DNA of 64,000 nucleotides from Gemmatimonadota bacterium. GTDB lineage: Bacteria; Gemmatimonadota; Gemmatimonadetes; Gemmatimonadales; GWC2-71-9. The stretch covers positions 38,501 through 102,500 of the forward strand of contig SHZU01000009.1 in assembly GCA_009692115.1 (NCBI GenBank), given 5' to 3'. The position numbers and the translations under genes are program-made. The notes under the pieces were generated by a model. The model made no database searches and had not been told where the DNA came from. It saw nothing but the letters and a program-made list of their open reading frames with translations. Each line of letters opens with the position of its first letter. Within the stretch, counting starts at the first letter, position 1. Below, piece after piece: positions 32,132 to 41,671 of the stretch.

Positions 32132-34293
32132 ACCGGCCCGGCCGCCTCCCGGCGAAACTCGGGGCGATACCGGTCGACCAGCACTCGATGGGTCGCGACC
32201 TCGGGGCCGGAGCCGGGGTGCCGCTGCGTCCAAGTGCCCTCGGCCGACAACTCCCACGCCTGCCGGTTGTCCAGCCACATTTGTTCGAGCAACTCGCGAA
32301 GGGCTTCGCGGTGGGCCGGGTCGGTCAACGGCACGGCGGACTCAATCCGCCGGTCGAGGTTCCGAGGCATCCAGTCGGCCGACGTAATGTACACATCGGG
32401 TGATCCGGCATTGGCGAAGTACCAGACCCGCGAATGCTCGAGGAACCGGCCGACGATGCTGATGACCCGGATGTTGTCGCTGGCGCCCGGGACCCCGGGA
32501 CGGAGGCAACAGATCCCGCGGACGATCAGGTCGACGGCCACGCCGGCCGCCGATGCTTCATAGAGCGCCACCATCACGTCCGGGTGGGTAATCGCGTTCA
32601 TCTTGGCGAGGATCCGGGCCGGTCGCCCGGCCCGCGCGTGCTCGGACTCGCGGCGGATCAACCGGAGGATTTCGGGCAGCATGCCGGCGGGAGCGACGAG
32701 CAGTTTGCGATAGCCGGTCGGTGCGGCGAATCCGGTCAGGACGTTGAACAAGTCGGAGAGATCGGCGCCGAGGGCCGGGTCGGAGCTGAAGAGGCCCAAA
32801 TCGGTGTAGATCCGGGCGGTCTTGGGCTGGTAATTCCCGGTGCCGATGTGGACGTATCGACGGATCTCCCCGCCCTCCCGCCGGACCACGAGGATCACCT
32901 TGGCGTGGGTCTTGAGCCCGCTGGCGCCATAACTCACATGCACTCCGACATCCTCGAATCGCTGGGCCCAGCGGATGTTGTTCTCTTCGTCGAACCGGGC
33001 CTGGAGCTCGATTAGGACCGCGACCTGCTTGCCTCGCTCGGCGGCGGTCGCGAGCATCCGGGCAATATGGGAGTCCCCGCCGGTTCGGTAGAGCGTCATC
33101 TTGATGGCGAGGACGTCGGGATCTTCGGTGGCGAGTTGGAGGAAGCGCTCGACGGAGGTCGTAAAGCTTTCGTACGGGTGGTGCACCAGCACATCGCCTT
33201 CGCGAATCACGTCGAAAAGGTTCCGCCCCGGTGCCAGCCGGACCTGGGTGACCGGGGTAAAGGGCGGATCCCTCAGGTCGGGAAACTCGAGCCCCGAGAG
33301 TAACAGCAGATCGCCGGCGTCGAGCAACCCGGCCACTTCAAAGATGTCGTCATTGCCTAACGTCAGGCCGTCTTGGTCGGCGTTGATTTCAGCCAGCAGG
33401 AGGTGGCGGAGCGACTCCGGCGTCGAGGCGTGGACTTCGAGGCGCACCACCTCGGCGAACCGGCGGTTCCGGACCTCTTCCTGGATCAACGACAGCAGGT
33501 CCTCGGCCTCGTCGGGGTCAATGTCGAGGTCGGTGTTCCGGCTGATCCGGAAGGGGTACGCGCCGAGGATTTCGATGCCGGGAAAAAGCGAATCGAGGTG
33601 GCTCGCGATGACGAGCTCGAGCGGCACGAATCGATGGTTGCCGGGGAGCGGTACCCATCGAGGCAGGATCTTGGGAACCTTGACCCGCGCAAGCCGTTCG
33701 TCGCCATCGGGCCCCCGGAGGACGACCGCCAGCGAGAGGCTCAGGTTGGAGATATACGGAAATGGGTGGGCCGGGTCGACGGCGAGCGGAGTCAGGACCG
33801 GAAACACTTGATCGGTAAAGTACCGTTCCAGTGCGGTTCGGTCTGCCGCGGTCAGGTGGTGCCAGTCGGTGATCAGCGCGGGGCCGGCCTCCGCGAGCGC
33901 CGGAAGGACGACCCGGGTCAGACACCGGTCGTGAAGCCGCTGAAGCTCCCGGACCGAGGCCGAGATGGCGGCTAGTTGTTCTTCGGCGGTGAGCCCGTCA
34001 GAGGTCGGCTCGTGGTACCGCGCCACGACCTGTTTCCGGAGGCCCGCCACCCGGACTTGGAAGAACTCGTCGAGGTTTGAGGAGTAGATGGCCAGGAACT
34101 TGACCCGCTCGAGGAGCGGGGTTCGGGAATCAAGCGCCTCGTGGAGCACCCGACGGTTGAATTCAAGCCAGGAGAGCTCGCGATTGATGTAGAGGCCCGG
34201 ATGGCGAAGACCCGGCGTCTCGTCCGTAAGTGACGTTCCCATGGCGGTGGAATGTCGACCGGACCGCCGATCGACGGGTAACGAGTCGGTCAT
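32128..34293 (-). CDS. ppk1: Polyphosphate kinase 1
   Basis: It polymerises ATP gamma-phosphate into polyphosphate at the membrane. The 721-residue protein has the N-terminal domain (YINRELSWLEFNRRVLHEAL, YSSNLDEFFQVRVAGL) and the two phospholipase D-like catalytic domains. The autophosphorylated His is in VHIGTGNYQPKTARIYTDLG, and the second conserved block is RGICCLRPGVPG. The ATG at 34293 overlaps the upstream stop (ATGA), which supports that start; an ATG at 34242 is closer to the family start. Confidence 0.94.
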   Translation of the reverse strand: MTDSLPVDRRSGRHSTAMGTSLTDETPGLRHPGLYINRELSWLEFNRRVLHEALDSRTPLLERVKFLAIYSSNLDEFFQVRVAGLRKQVVARYHEPTSDGLTAEEQLAAISASVRELQRLHDRCLTRVVLPALAEAGPALITDWHHLTAADRTALERYFTDQVFPVLTPLAVDPAHPFPYISNLSLSLAVVLRGPDGDERLARVKVPKILPRWVPLPGNHRFVPLELVIASHLDSLFPGIEILGAYPFRISRNTDLDIDPDEAEDLLSLIQEEVRNRRFAEVVRLEVHASTPESLRHLLLAEINADQDGLTLGNDDIFEVAGLLDAGDLLLLSGLEFPDLRDPPFTPVTQVRLAPGRNLFDVIREGDVLVHHPYESFTTSVERFLQLATEDPDVLAIKMTLYRTGGDSHIARMLATAAERGKQVAVLIELQARFDEENNIRWAQRFEDVGVHVSYGASGLKTHAKVILVVRREGGEIRRYVHIGTGNYQPKTARIYTDLGLFSSDPALGADLSDLFNVLTGFAAPTGYRKLLVAPAGMLPEILRLIRRESEHARAGRPARILAKMNAITHPDVMVALYEASAAGVAVDLIVRGICCLRPGVPGASDNIRVISIVGRFLEHSRVWYFANAGSPDVYITSADWMPRNLDRRIESAVPLTDPAHREALRELLEQMWLDNRQAWELSAEGTWTQRHPGSGPEVATHRVLVDRYRPEFRREAAGPV

Positions 34294-34820
34294 GGGTTGG
34301 TCTTGGCGGCGCCGGGCCGGAGGTACTCGTCGAGCCAGTCGAGCACCACGCCCCACCAGAGCCGGCGGTTCCTGAGCCTGAGCACAAAATGCCCCTCGTC
34401 GGGGACGTAGAGGAACTTGGACGGAATCCGCTGGAGTTGGAGGGCGGTGAAAGCCTGCATCCCCTCGGAGGGGTCGATCCGGGTCCGCCACACTTGCGAG
34501 GTGCCGTTCCGGTTGGAGAGGAACGCCAGCGTCAGGCCGTCTTTGGCCCACCGGGGCGCCCGGTCCGAGCCAGGTCCGCTGGTCAACTCTCGGCTGCTTC
34601 CGGTCACCAGATCGAGGACCCGGAGCCGGGAGATATTCCGGTCGTCGGCGAGCGACGGCGTGGTGACGGGATAGGCGACCAGGGCCCCGTTCGGGGAAAT
34701 CTGGGGATCACCGACGATGCCGATCCGAAGAAAATCATCGACGCCGAGGGGCCGCTTATCCTGAGCGCCGAGCGGGGCGACGAACGAAAGGCCGAGAATG
34801 AACGATCCGAGGAATTTCAT
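34290..34820 (-). pseudogene. S9 peptidase gene collapsed by an in-frame internal deletion
   Basis: The 176-residue frame starts with a signal peptide ([20 protein letters not shown]) and the first propeller blades of a secreted S9 peptidase (DPQISPNGALVAYPV, WAKDGLTLAFLSNRNGTSQV). Near 34472 it jumps to the far C-terminus (SEGMQAFTALQLQRIPSKFL, YVPDEGHFVL with the catalytic His). The rest of the propeller and the catalytic Ser and Asp, some 450 residues, are gone. Both junctions with mnmA and ppk are ATGA overlaps, so the remnant may be retained to keep translational coupling. Confidence 0.8.
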
Positions 34821-35875
34821 GCAATGACTCCTCCGCCCAAGACTTGGCCGGTTGCGGTATAAAGGACGCCGGACTGGCCCGGGGTAATGGCCCGCGCCGC
34901 CAGGTCGAGATCGACGGTGACGGTGGCTCCGTCGGTTGACCGAATCCGCCCGGGAACCGCCCGGCTTCGGTACCGGATCTGGATCTCGCAGGCGGTGCCG
35001 GCGGGGAGCGGGTCGACCAGCCAGTTCATTTCCTCGAGGCAAACCGTTCGTCCGTCAAGGGCCGAGGCGGGGCCGACCACCACGGCCCGATCCTCGGGGC
35101 GGATCGCGACGACGTAGAGCGGTAGGGCAGCCCCGCCCGGGAGCCGGCGGCGCTGCCCGATGGTATAGCGGGCAAATCCCTGATGCTCGCCGATCTGCTC
35201 GCCGGCGGTGGTCAGGACCGGTCCGGGCGACAGGGCGGGGGCGTCGGCCGGCAAGTGTTTCTCGAGGACCCCGACGTAGTTGTCGTCCGGCACGAAGCAA
35301 ATCTCGACCGACTCCTCCTTGTCGGCGGTTGCGAGCCCGAGCCGACGGGCGTAGGCGCGGGTCTCCGTCTTGCTCAACTCACCCACCGGCGTCCGCATTC
35401 GCTGAACGACGTCCCGGGCAATGCCCCACAGGAAGTAACTCTGGTCTTTGGTGCGGTCGGTGCCCCGAAAGAGGGCCCCGTCGCGGGCCACCGCATAGTG
35501 GCCGGTCGCGATCGCGTCGCAGCCCAGGGCAGTGGCGTGGGCCAAGAGATCCCGGAACTTGGTGAACGAGTTGCACCTGACGCACGGGATCGGGGTCCGG
35601 CCGCGGCTGTACTCGTCGACGAAGTTTTGGATGACCTGCTGGCCGAACCGGTCCTCGAAATTCAAGACGTAGTGCGGAATGCCGAGTCGGTGAGCCACGT
35701 CCCGGGCGTCGTTGATCGAGTCGAGCGAGCAACACGGCCGGTCGGGTACGTCGTCCCCGTAGCAGAACAGCTTCATGGTCGCGCCGACGACCTCATGGCC
35801 CTGCTCGACGAGCAGGGCGGCCGCGACCGAACTATCGACCCCGCCCGACATGGCGACCAAGATCTTCTCAGGCAC
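34817..35875 (-). CDS. mnmA: tRNA-specific 2-thiouridylase
   Basis: MnmA thiolates U34 in tRNAs for Lys, Glu and Gln. The 352-residue protein has the adenylation P-loop AMSGGVDSS (residues 8-16), the catalytic region [14 protein letters not shown], the partner Cys in [12 protein letters not shown], and the C-terminal beta-barrel. The GTG at 35875 overlaps the stop region of the cysteine desulfurase gene, the expected sulfur donor. Residues encoded upstream of it in frame do not match the family. Confidence 0.95.
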   Translation of the reverse strand: MPEKILVAMSGGVDSSVAAALLVEQGHEVVGATMKLFCYGDDVPDRPCCSLDSINDARDVAHRLGIPHYVLNFEDRFGQQVIQNFVDEYSRGRTPIPCVRCNSFTKFRDLLAHATALGCDAIATGHYAVARDGALFRGTDRTKDQSYFLWGIARDVVQRMRTPVGELSKTETRAYARRLGLATADKEESVEICFVPDDNYVGVLEKHLPADAPALSPGPVLTTAGEQIGEHQGFARYTIGQRRRLPGGAALPLYVVAIRPEDRAVVVGPASALDGRTVCLEEMNWLVDPLPAGTACEIQIRYRSRAVPGRIRSTDGATVTVDLDLAARAITPGQSGVLYTATGQVLGGGVIA

Positions 35876-37043
35876 GTCCGAGCACCGCTGCGAGTTGCCG
35901 CACTTTCTCGACGATGCCGGGGAACACCGCAACCAGGGCTGCAGTATCCCGCGCGGTCGTTTCATGTCCCAAGCTGAACCGAACCGATCCCAAGGCCATA
36001 CTTCGATGCAAACCCATCGCCATCAGCACATGGGACGGTTCAACGGCTCCGGTCGAACACGCCGACCCTCCGGACGCGGCGATCCCGGCGAGATCAAGGT
36101 GCATCAACAGGGCCTCGTTGTCCCCCCCCGGAACGGCGACGTTAAGGACATGGGGCCCCCGGGGGGCGCCCGCACCGTTCACGACCAGGTCAGGCACCGC
36201 GGCCTGCAGCGCGGCCGCCAGCGCGTCTCGGAGCCCGGCCAGTCGCACCGACTCGGTCGCGACCTCTTGAGCTGCCAACCCGGCGGCGCGGCCGAGTGCC
36301 ACGGCACCCGCGACGTTCTCGGTGCCGGGCCGGATCCCGAACTGTTGGCCTCCGCCGTGGATGATGGCGTCGACGGCCTTCCGATCCCGCACCACCAAGG
36401 CCCCGACCCCCTTTGGAGCGCCGATCTTGTGTCCCGACAGAGTGAGGAAGGTGCATGGCGTGTCCTCAAGCGAGACGGCGATCTTGCCGAAGGCCTGGAC
36501 CGCATCGGAATGGAAGGGGACCATGGCCGCGGCGCACCGAGCGGCGACGCCCTCGACCGGCTGGCGGACCCCGGTCTCGTTGTTGACCCACATGACCGAC
36601 ACGACCGCCGGTTGCTCTTCCAGCGCCCGGTCGAGCGCGGCGAGGTCGATCAAGCCGGATCGATCGACCGGGAGGATGTGCTCCGAGCCACCGAGCTTCA
36701 CGACCTGGTGGGCGGCGGCCAGAATGGCCTTGTGTTCGGTGGCCGTGGTCAGGATCCGCATCGGCCGGCCCCGATCGCGCGCCGCCAAGGCGGTGCCGAT
36801 GATCGCCAGATTGTCGGCTTCGGTTCCGCCCGACGTGAAGATCACTTGGGTTGGGTCGGCCCCGACGGCCAGAGCAACCTCCCGGCGGGCCTTTTCGAGC
36901 CCGGCTCGGGCAGTCCGGCCGAAGCGGTGGCTGCTCGAAGGATTCCCGAAGGAGGTGGCGCCGAAATACGGGAGCATCGCCTCCAGGACCTCGGGTCGAA
37001 CCGGGGTGGTGGCGGCATGATCGAGGTACACGGTAGTCCGCAT
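35868..37043 (-). CDS. Cysteine desulfurase (IscS/NifS family)
   Basis: It mobilises sulfur from cysteine as persulfide. The 391-residue PLP enzyme has [21 protein letters not shown], Lys206 in [11 protein letters not shown] as the Schiff base, and Cys329 in SGGSACSTG as the persulfide carrier. Overlap with mnmA suggests dedicated supply for tRNA thiolation; a role in Fe-S assembly (for IspG) is also possible, since no other desulfurase is seen here. A perfect TATAAT lies 6 nt before its ATG. Confidence 0.93.
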   Translation of the reverse strand: MRTTVYLDHAATTPVRPEVLEAMLPYFGATSFGNPSSSHRFGRTARAGLEKARREVALAVGADPTQVIFTSGGTEADNLAIIGTALAARDRGRPMRILTTATEHKAILAAAHQVVKLGGSEHILPVDRSGLIDLAALDRALEEQPAVVSVMWVNNETGVRQPVEGVAARCAAAMVPFHSDAVQAFGKIAVSLEDTPCTFLTLSGHKIGAPKGVGALVVRDRKAVDAIIHGGGQQFGIRPGTENVAGAVALGRAAGLAAQEVATESVRLAGLRDALAAALQAAVPDLVVNGAGAPRGPHVLNVAVPGGDNEALLMHLDLAGIAASGGSACSTGAVEPSHVLMAMGLHRSMALGSVRFSLGHETTARDTAALVAVFPGIVEKVRQLAAVLGRA

Positions 37044-37049
37044 GTTCTC

Positions 37050-37055
37050 ATTATA
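37050..37055 (-). promoter_or_regulatory. -10 box TATAAT adjacent to the cysteine desulfurase start
   Basis: TATAAT followed by GAGAAC and then ATG places the expected transcription start at, or within a base or two of, the A of the start codon. No clear -35 is visible. This suggests a leaderless mRNA for the desulfurase-mnmA-ppk operon. Confidence 0.55.
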
Positions 37056-37082
37056 ACGTGTTGTGGGGGAGAGGGTTAGGGT

Positions 37083-37799
37083 TTACATGCTGGAGCCCCC
37101 AAGGGCGACCACATCGTCGACGAGCATCGTTTCGTGGGTAAAGAACGGCTCGCCGAAGCGGGACCTGATCAACGATCCGTAGTGGGCGTTCTGGGTCTCG
37201 ATCAGGGCATAGAGATCTTGTCCGGTCGGGAAGATCTCGCCGGCCGAGTTGGCCCCGTCGAACTGGCTGGTGTAGCACCGGATCGCGGCCATCTTCCGCA
37301 CGAACTGGTCGCTGATATCGACCACGAACGTGGGTTTCACCGGATCTTCGCGGTAGGCGAGGGAGTAGAGGATCTTGACCGGCCGATGGGGTGTTCCGGC
37401 CGCCGGGTACTTCACAAGGCCGGCCAGGAAGCAGGCATCGCGGGCCAACTCGGCTGCAATCCGGTGATCTGGATGGCGGCCCACCGGGAAGGGCAGGATG
37501 ACCACGCGCGGAGCAAAGTGCCGGATGGCTTCGACGACCTGACGGCGGGTTGCGTCGGTGTTGTGGAGATGGGCATCAGGCAGGCCGGCGTTGATCCGCT
37601 CCACCACCCCCAAGATCGCGGCGGCTCGCTCGGCCTCCTCGCCGCGGAGATCGGCGGAACCGCGAGACCCGGTCTCGCCGGCGGTCAGATCGAGAATGCC
37701 GGTGCGATGCCCCTGGTCGGCGGCTTTGAGCAGGGTGCCCGCGCAGGTCAATTCGACGTCGTCGCGGTGGGCGGCAATGGCTAACAGGTCAACTGGCAT
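37083..37799 (-). CDS. bshB1: Bacillithiol biosynthesis deacetylase BshB1
   Basis: It deacetylates GlcNAc-malate in bacillithiol synthesis. The 238-residue LmbE/PIG-L-fold protein has AHRDDVELTCAGTL, DLTAGETGSRGSADLRGEEA, FPVGRHPDHRIAAELARDA and YTSQFD, the BshB1 pattern. The metal motif reads HRDD rather than the usual HPDD; the ligand His and Asp are kept. It lies 15 bp after the last ABC permease gene and may be read from that operon. bshA and bshC are not in the window. Confidence 0.9.
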   Translation of the reverse strand: MPVDLLAIAAHRDDVELTCAGTLLKAADQGHRTGILDLTAGETGSRGSADLRGEEAERAAAILGVVERINAGLPDAHLHNTDATRRQVVEAIRHFAPRVVILPFPVGRHPDHRIAAELARDACFLAGLVKYPAAGTPHRPVKILYSLAYREDPVKPTFVVDISDQFVRKMAAIRCYTSQFDGANSAGEIFPTGQDLYALIETQNAHYGSLIRSRFGEPFFTHETMLVDDVVALGGSSM

Positions 37800-37814
37800 G
37801 ATCAGGCCGGACGG

Positions 37815-39056
37815 TTATTCGTGACGAAGGGCTTCAACCGGGTCCATCCTGGCGGCCCGGTTGGCGGGATAGAGTCCAAAGCCGAGGCCGATGGCCACCG
37901 ACACCCCGACCGCCACGACCGCGCTCCAGAGCGGCGGACTGGCGTCGATCTTGAGGGCGAACTTGAGGACCTCGCCGAAGAGTAGGCCGGCCAGGATTCC
38001 CATGACGCCGCCCAGGGCGGTAAGGGTGGCGGCCTCGACCAGGAACTGCCAGAGCACTTCCCGCCGGGTGGCGCCCAAGGCCTTCCGAGTCCCGATTTCC
38101 CGGGTCCGGCTGGTGACGGACACCATCATGATCGCCATGACCCCGATCCCCCCGACCAGGAGCGCGACGCCCGACAAGGCGACCATCACGAGGAAGAACG
38201 CGCCGGTCAGCTTGCCGATGATTTCGAGGATCTGGTCCTGGGTCAGCATGTCGAAATTGTCCTCCATGCCGGGCCGGAGCCCCCGATGCTTCCGCAACGC
38301 GATGGCAGCGCCATCCTGGACCTCATCGATCGGCAGGGTCGGCACCCCGAGGACAATCACGAATTGGTCGGTCGTCTCGCTGAAACGAAAGGACCCTTTG
38401 GCGGCTCGGAAAGGAATGATGGCCCCGGTCGAGACGCCCTGCGGTGAAAAGACGTTGTCCGGTGGCTGCCACACCCCGATGACCATGAGCGCACGGGTGC
38501 CCATTCGGACAAACCGGCCGATCGGATTGCCGGAACCGAAGAGGGTCTCCGCGATGTCTGCCGCCAAGACGGTGACGGGGGCGCCGCCGCGGATTTCGGA
38601 CGGCGCGAAGAACCGGCCCCGGAGCAGGGTTCCCCCTTGGAGATCCATGAAGCGCTCATCGGCGCCGAACACAATCGTGGTCTGGGTGGTGGCTTCGGCC
38701 TGGCCGATCCGGGTGAAGAACCGGCACCACAGCGCCGCGTGGCGGATGACCGGGGACTGGGCGATCGCCGCGGCATCGGCTTCCGAGACGACCGGGCGTT
38801 GGCGGACCTCGGGGGGCAGGTTGTCCGGATTCATCGGGGTGCCCGCATTGAAGCGGAAGATGTAGAAGGTATTCGGTACCGCGGCGTTCAGCGCAGTGAA
38901 AATCTGGGTCCGGATGCCTTGGACGATCGACGCCATCGTCATCACCGTCGAGACCCCGATGACCACGCCGAGAATGGTCAGGAACGAGCGGAGTTTGTTG
39001 GCGCGGAGCGAGTCGAGGGCCATGGCGACGCCCTCGGTCAGAGTGTGGAGTCGCAC
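37815..39056 (-). CDS. MacB-type ABC transporter permease 1
   Basis: The 413-residue protein has the FtsX/MacB layout: N-terminal helix (LRSFLTILGVVIGVSTVMT), a large periplasmic MacB_PCD domain, then three helices with RTREIGTRKALGATRREVLW and the terminal YPANRAARMDPVEALRHE. No ATPase domain is fused. The GTG at 39056 is the start; upstream in-frame codons belong to the previous gene. It is fourth in a row of paralogous permeases fed by one ATPase gene. Confidence 0.9.
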   Translation of the reverse strand: MRLHTLTEGVAMALDSLRANKLRSFLTILGVVIGVSTVMTMASIVQGIRTQIFTALNAAVPNTFYIFRFNAGTPMNPDNLPPEVRQRPVVSEADAAAIAQSPVIRHAALWCRFFTRIGQAEATTQTTIVFGADERFMDLQGGTLLRGRFFAPSEIRGGAPVTVLAADIAETLFGSGNPIGRFVRMGTRALMVIGVWQPPDNVFSPQGVSTGAIIPFRAAKGSFRFSETTDQFVIVLGVPTLPIDEVQDGAAIALRKHRGLRPGMEDNFDMLTQDQILEIIGKLTGAFFLVMVALSGVALLVGGIGVMAIMMVSVTSRTREIGTRKALGATRREVLWQFLVEAATLTALGGVMGILAGLLFGEVLKFALKIDASPPLWSAVVAVGVSVAIGLGFGLYPANRAARMDPVEALRHE

Positions 39057-39060
39057 TGAG

Positions 39061-40308
39061 CTAGCCGTCGGACCGCAAGGCCGCGATCGGATCGAGACGG
39101 GCGGCTCGATTGGCCGGATAGACCCCGAACAGAATTCCGGTGCCGGCACCGAGCGCCAGCGCCACCGCGACCGACCAGGCGGTGACCTTGGCTGGTAACG
39201 GGCTGACCGCCGCCACCACCATGGCCAAGCCCGCGCCCGAGAGCACCCCCAGGAGTCCGCCTAACGCGGCCAGGATCACCGACTCCACCATGAACTGGCG
39301 AAGGATGTCCTGCCGCCGGGCGCCCAAGGACTTCCGGAGTCCGATCTCATAGGTCCGCTCGGTCACCGACATCAGCATCACGTTCATGATGACGATACCC
39401 CCGACAACGATCCCGATGGCCACCACCGCGGGCACCACCAGGAAGAGGACGCTGGTCAGGGTGGCCCAAAACGCCAAGAGGGCGTCGGCCTTGTCGATCG
39501 CGAAGTCGTTGGGCTCGTTCGGCCGGAGCCGGTGAGCCACCCGCATCGCCTCCTCGGCCCGGGCCATGGCCCCGGCGATCTGGTCCGAGGCCGAGACTTT
39601 GACGGAGACCGTGGTGGTCAACCGGCGGCCGTACATGGCTTCGAAGGTTGGCAGGGGGGCCAGGATGAAGGCATCGAACGACTGGCCGAGGACCCGGCCC
39701 TTGGAGGCGACGACCCCCTTGATGGTCAACGGCAGGCCCCCGACCCGGATCGACTTCCCGACGGCTTGCTCGGCGCCGTCGAACAACTTGTCCGCGACAT
39801 CGAACCCGACCACCGCCACGTACCGTCGCTCCCGGACGTCGGTGTCGGTCAGCGGTTCACCGGCCGCGAACCGGTAGTCCTGAACGGCCTGATAGTCGGG
39901 CGTGACGCCGAAGACCAAGGCGCCGGACACTTCCCGGTTCCGAAAGGTGACGTCGACCGAGGGCGTCGGCCAGCCTGACTGGAGGGAGACGGCTTCGACG
40001 TCCGGGAGGGCCGCCCGAACGGCCTCCGCATCGGTTCGGGAAATCAGTGGCCGTTTGTTGATCTGGCGGATGGCGTCGTCGGACAGCAGGGTCGTGGCGA
40101 TCGGGGTCCGGCGCACCTGGAACGAATTGGTCCCGATGATGGCGCCGGTGAGATTGTCTTTGACGTAGGAATTCATTCCCTGGATGATCGCCACCACGGT
40201 GACCAAGAAGCCGACCGAGACGATAATCCCGAGCAGGGTGAAGAACGACCGGAGTTTCGAGGTTCGGATGGTCTCAAGGGCCAGCCGGATGGCTTCGGAC
40301 AGGGGCAT
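39061..40308 (-). CDS. MacB-type ABC transporter permease 2
   Basis: The 415-residue paralogue has LRSFFTLLGIIVSVGFLVTV, the MacB_PCD periplasmic domain, the FtsX motif RTYEIGLRKSLGARRQDIL and YPANRAARLDPIAALRSDG. The ATG at 40308 starts the conserved MPLSEAIRLAL. An upstream in-frame ATG translates heptamer repeat H and is unlikely to be original. TATCTT lies 5 nt before the chosen ATG. Confidence 0.9.
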   Translation of the reverse strand: MPLSEAIRLALETIRTSKLRSFFTLLGIIVSVGFLVTVVAIIQGMNSYVKDNLTGAIIGTNSFQVRRTPIATTLLSDDAIRQINKRPLISRTDAEAVRAALPDVEAVSLQSGWPTPSVDVTFRNREVSGALVFGVTPDYQAVQDYRFAAGEPLTDTDVRERRYVAVVGFDVADKLFDGAEQAVGKSIRVGGLPLTIKGVVASKGRVLGQSFDAFILAPLPTFEAMYGRRLTTTVSVKVSASDQIAGAMARAEEAMRVAHRLRPNEPNDFAIDKADALLAFWATLTSVLFLVVPAVVAIGIVVGGIVIMNVMLMSVTERTYEIGLRKSLGARRQDILRQFMVESVILAALGGLLGVLSGAGLAMVVAAVSPLPAKVTAWSVAVALALGAGTGILFGVYPANRAARLDPIAALRSDG

Positions 40309-40319
40309 GCTGGAAGATA

Positions 40320-40350
40320 GTCGGCACTCGGCACTCGGCACTCGGCACTC
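40320..40350 (-). repeat. GCCGAGT heptamer array H
   Basis: On the minus strand, four GCCGAGT-type units in a row lie in the short spacer between permeases 3 and 2, sense to both genes. This is the most regular array of the family and has no C-rich tract. Confidence 0.85.
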
Positions 40351-40357
40351 CGAGCCT

Positions 40358-41671
40358 TCATTCGTAGCGGAGGGCCTCGACGGGGTCGAGTTTGGCGGCC
40401 TTGCTGGCGGGGTAGAGGCCGAAGAAGATCCCGGTGACGGCGCTGGCCGCCAGGGCGGCGACGACCGACCAGAGGGGGACGGCCGCGGGAATCGGCGTGA
40501 AGTGTCGGATGGTCCAGGCGATGGCTCCGCCCATCAACATGCCGATGGCGCCGCCGAGCACGGTCAGGGTGGTTGCCTCAACCAGGAACTGGAACATGAT
40601 CTCGCGCTTGGTGGCGCCGAGCGCCTTGCGGACCCCGATTTCCCGGGTCCGTTCGGTGACGGAGATCATCATAATGGCCACCACGCCCACGCCGCCGACC
40701 AGCAGGCCAATGCTCGACAGGGCGAGCATGACGAGGAAGAAGCCGCTGGTCACCTGGTTATACACCTCGAGGATCTTTTCCTGGGTCACGATTCCAAAAT
40801 CGTTCTCTTGAGCCGGCTTGAGCCCCCGTTTGATCCGGAGGGCCGTGATGACCCGGTCCTGGGCCACGGCGACGTTGGTGGTGTCGTCGGGCTTCACCAT
40901 GATGGTCATCCAGCCGCGGTCGTACTCGCCGGTCTTGACGAACGTGGCGTGGGGAATGATGGCGATCGGGTTCGAGGCGGCACCGCTGAACAGGCTGGCT
41001 GGTTCGGTATAGATCCCGATGATCTTGAACGGGATGCCGAAGATCTTGGCCGTTCGGCCGACGGGTTCGAGATTGGGGAACAGTCGTTTGGCAGTGACAT
41101 CGTTGATGACCGCCACATACCCGGCCGTCGCTGCCTCGATATCGGTAAAAAGCCGCCCCGAGGAAATGACGCCGCCCCCCGCCGCCAGCATGTTGGGCGT
41201 GGCCCCGATCACCCAGACTGAGTTCATCGTCACCGACCCGGCGGTCACCGGACCGCCGGCTTCCTCCTTCCAGGCCACTTGGGCAATTCCCGGGAGGCGG
41301 CGGAGCATCTTGGCTTCGCCGATCGTCAGGTACGGGTTGCGGTCCTCGGCATCGTCGGACCCGTCGTCGATTTGGATGCCTTCCCGGAAGTATCGCATCA
41401 CCATGAAGGTCCGGGGGCCCGCTTGGTCCAACATACTGCTGACCGAACGGTTGATCCCGGTGATCATCGCGGCCATCGCGATGACGACCATGACGCCGAT
41501 GGCGACGCCCAGGATGGTCAGGGTCGCCCGGACCTTGCTGACCCGGATCGACTCAAAGGCAATGCCGATGCCCTCAAAGATCCGGGCCGGGTCGAGGAGG
41601 CTGATCCGGGCCAACCGGCGGCTCGGCTGCGGGGCGGGGCGCCAGGGCGCGCCTAACGTCGCGTCGCTCAT
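40358..41671 (-). CDS. MacB-type ABC transporter permease 3
   Basis: The 437-residue protein has a 20-30 residue cytoplasmic extension before the first helix (VRATLTILGVAIGVMVVIAM), the periplasmic domain, and the motif RTREIGVRKALGATKREIMF, ending YPASKAAKLDPVEALRYE. Its start overlaps the stop of permease 4 (ATGA), so these two are tightly coupled and may form a heterodimer. Confidence 0.9.
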   Translation of the reverse strand: MSDATLGAPWRPAPQPSRRLARISLLDPARIFEGIGIAFESIRVSKVRATLTILGVAIGVMVVIAMAAMITGINRSVSSMLDQAGPRTFMVMRYFREGIQIDDGSDDAEDRNPYLTIGEAKMLRRLPGIAQVAWKEEAGGPVTAGSVTMNSVWVIGATPNMLAAGGGVISSGRLFTDIEAATAGYVAVINDVTAKRLFPNLEPVGRTAKIFGIPFKIIGIYTEPASLFSGAASNPIAIIPHATFVKTGEYDRGWMTIMVKPDDTTNVAVAQDRVITALRIKRGLKPAQENDFGIVTQEKILEVYNQVTSGFFLVMLALSSIGLLVGGVGVVAIMMISVTERTREIGVRKALGATKREIMFQFLVEATTLTVLGGAIGMLMGGAIAWTIRHFTPIPAAVPLWSVVAALAASAVTGIFFGLYPASKAAKLDPVEALRYE

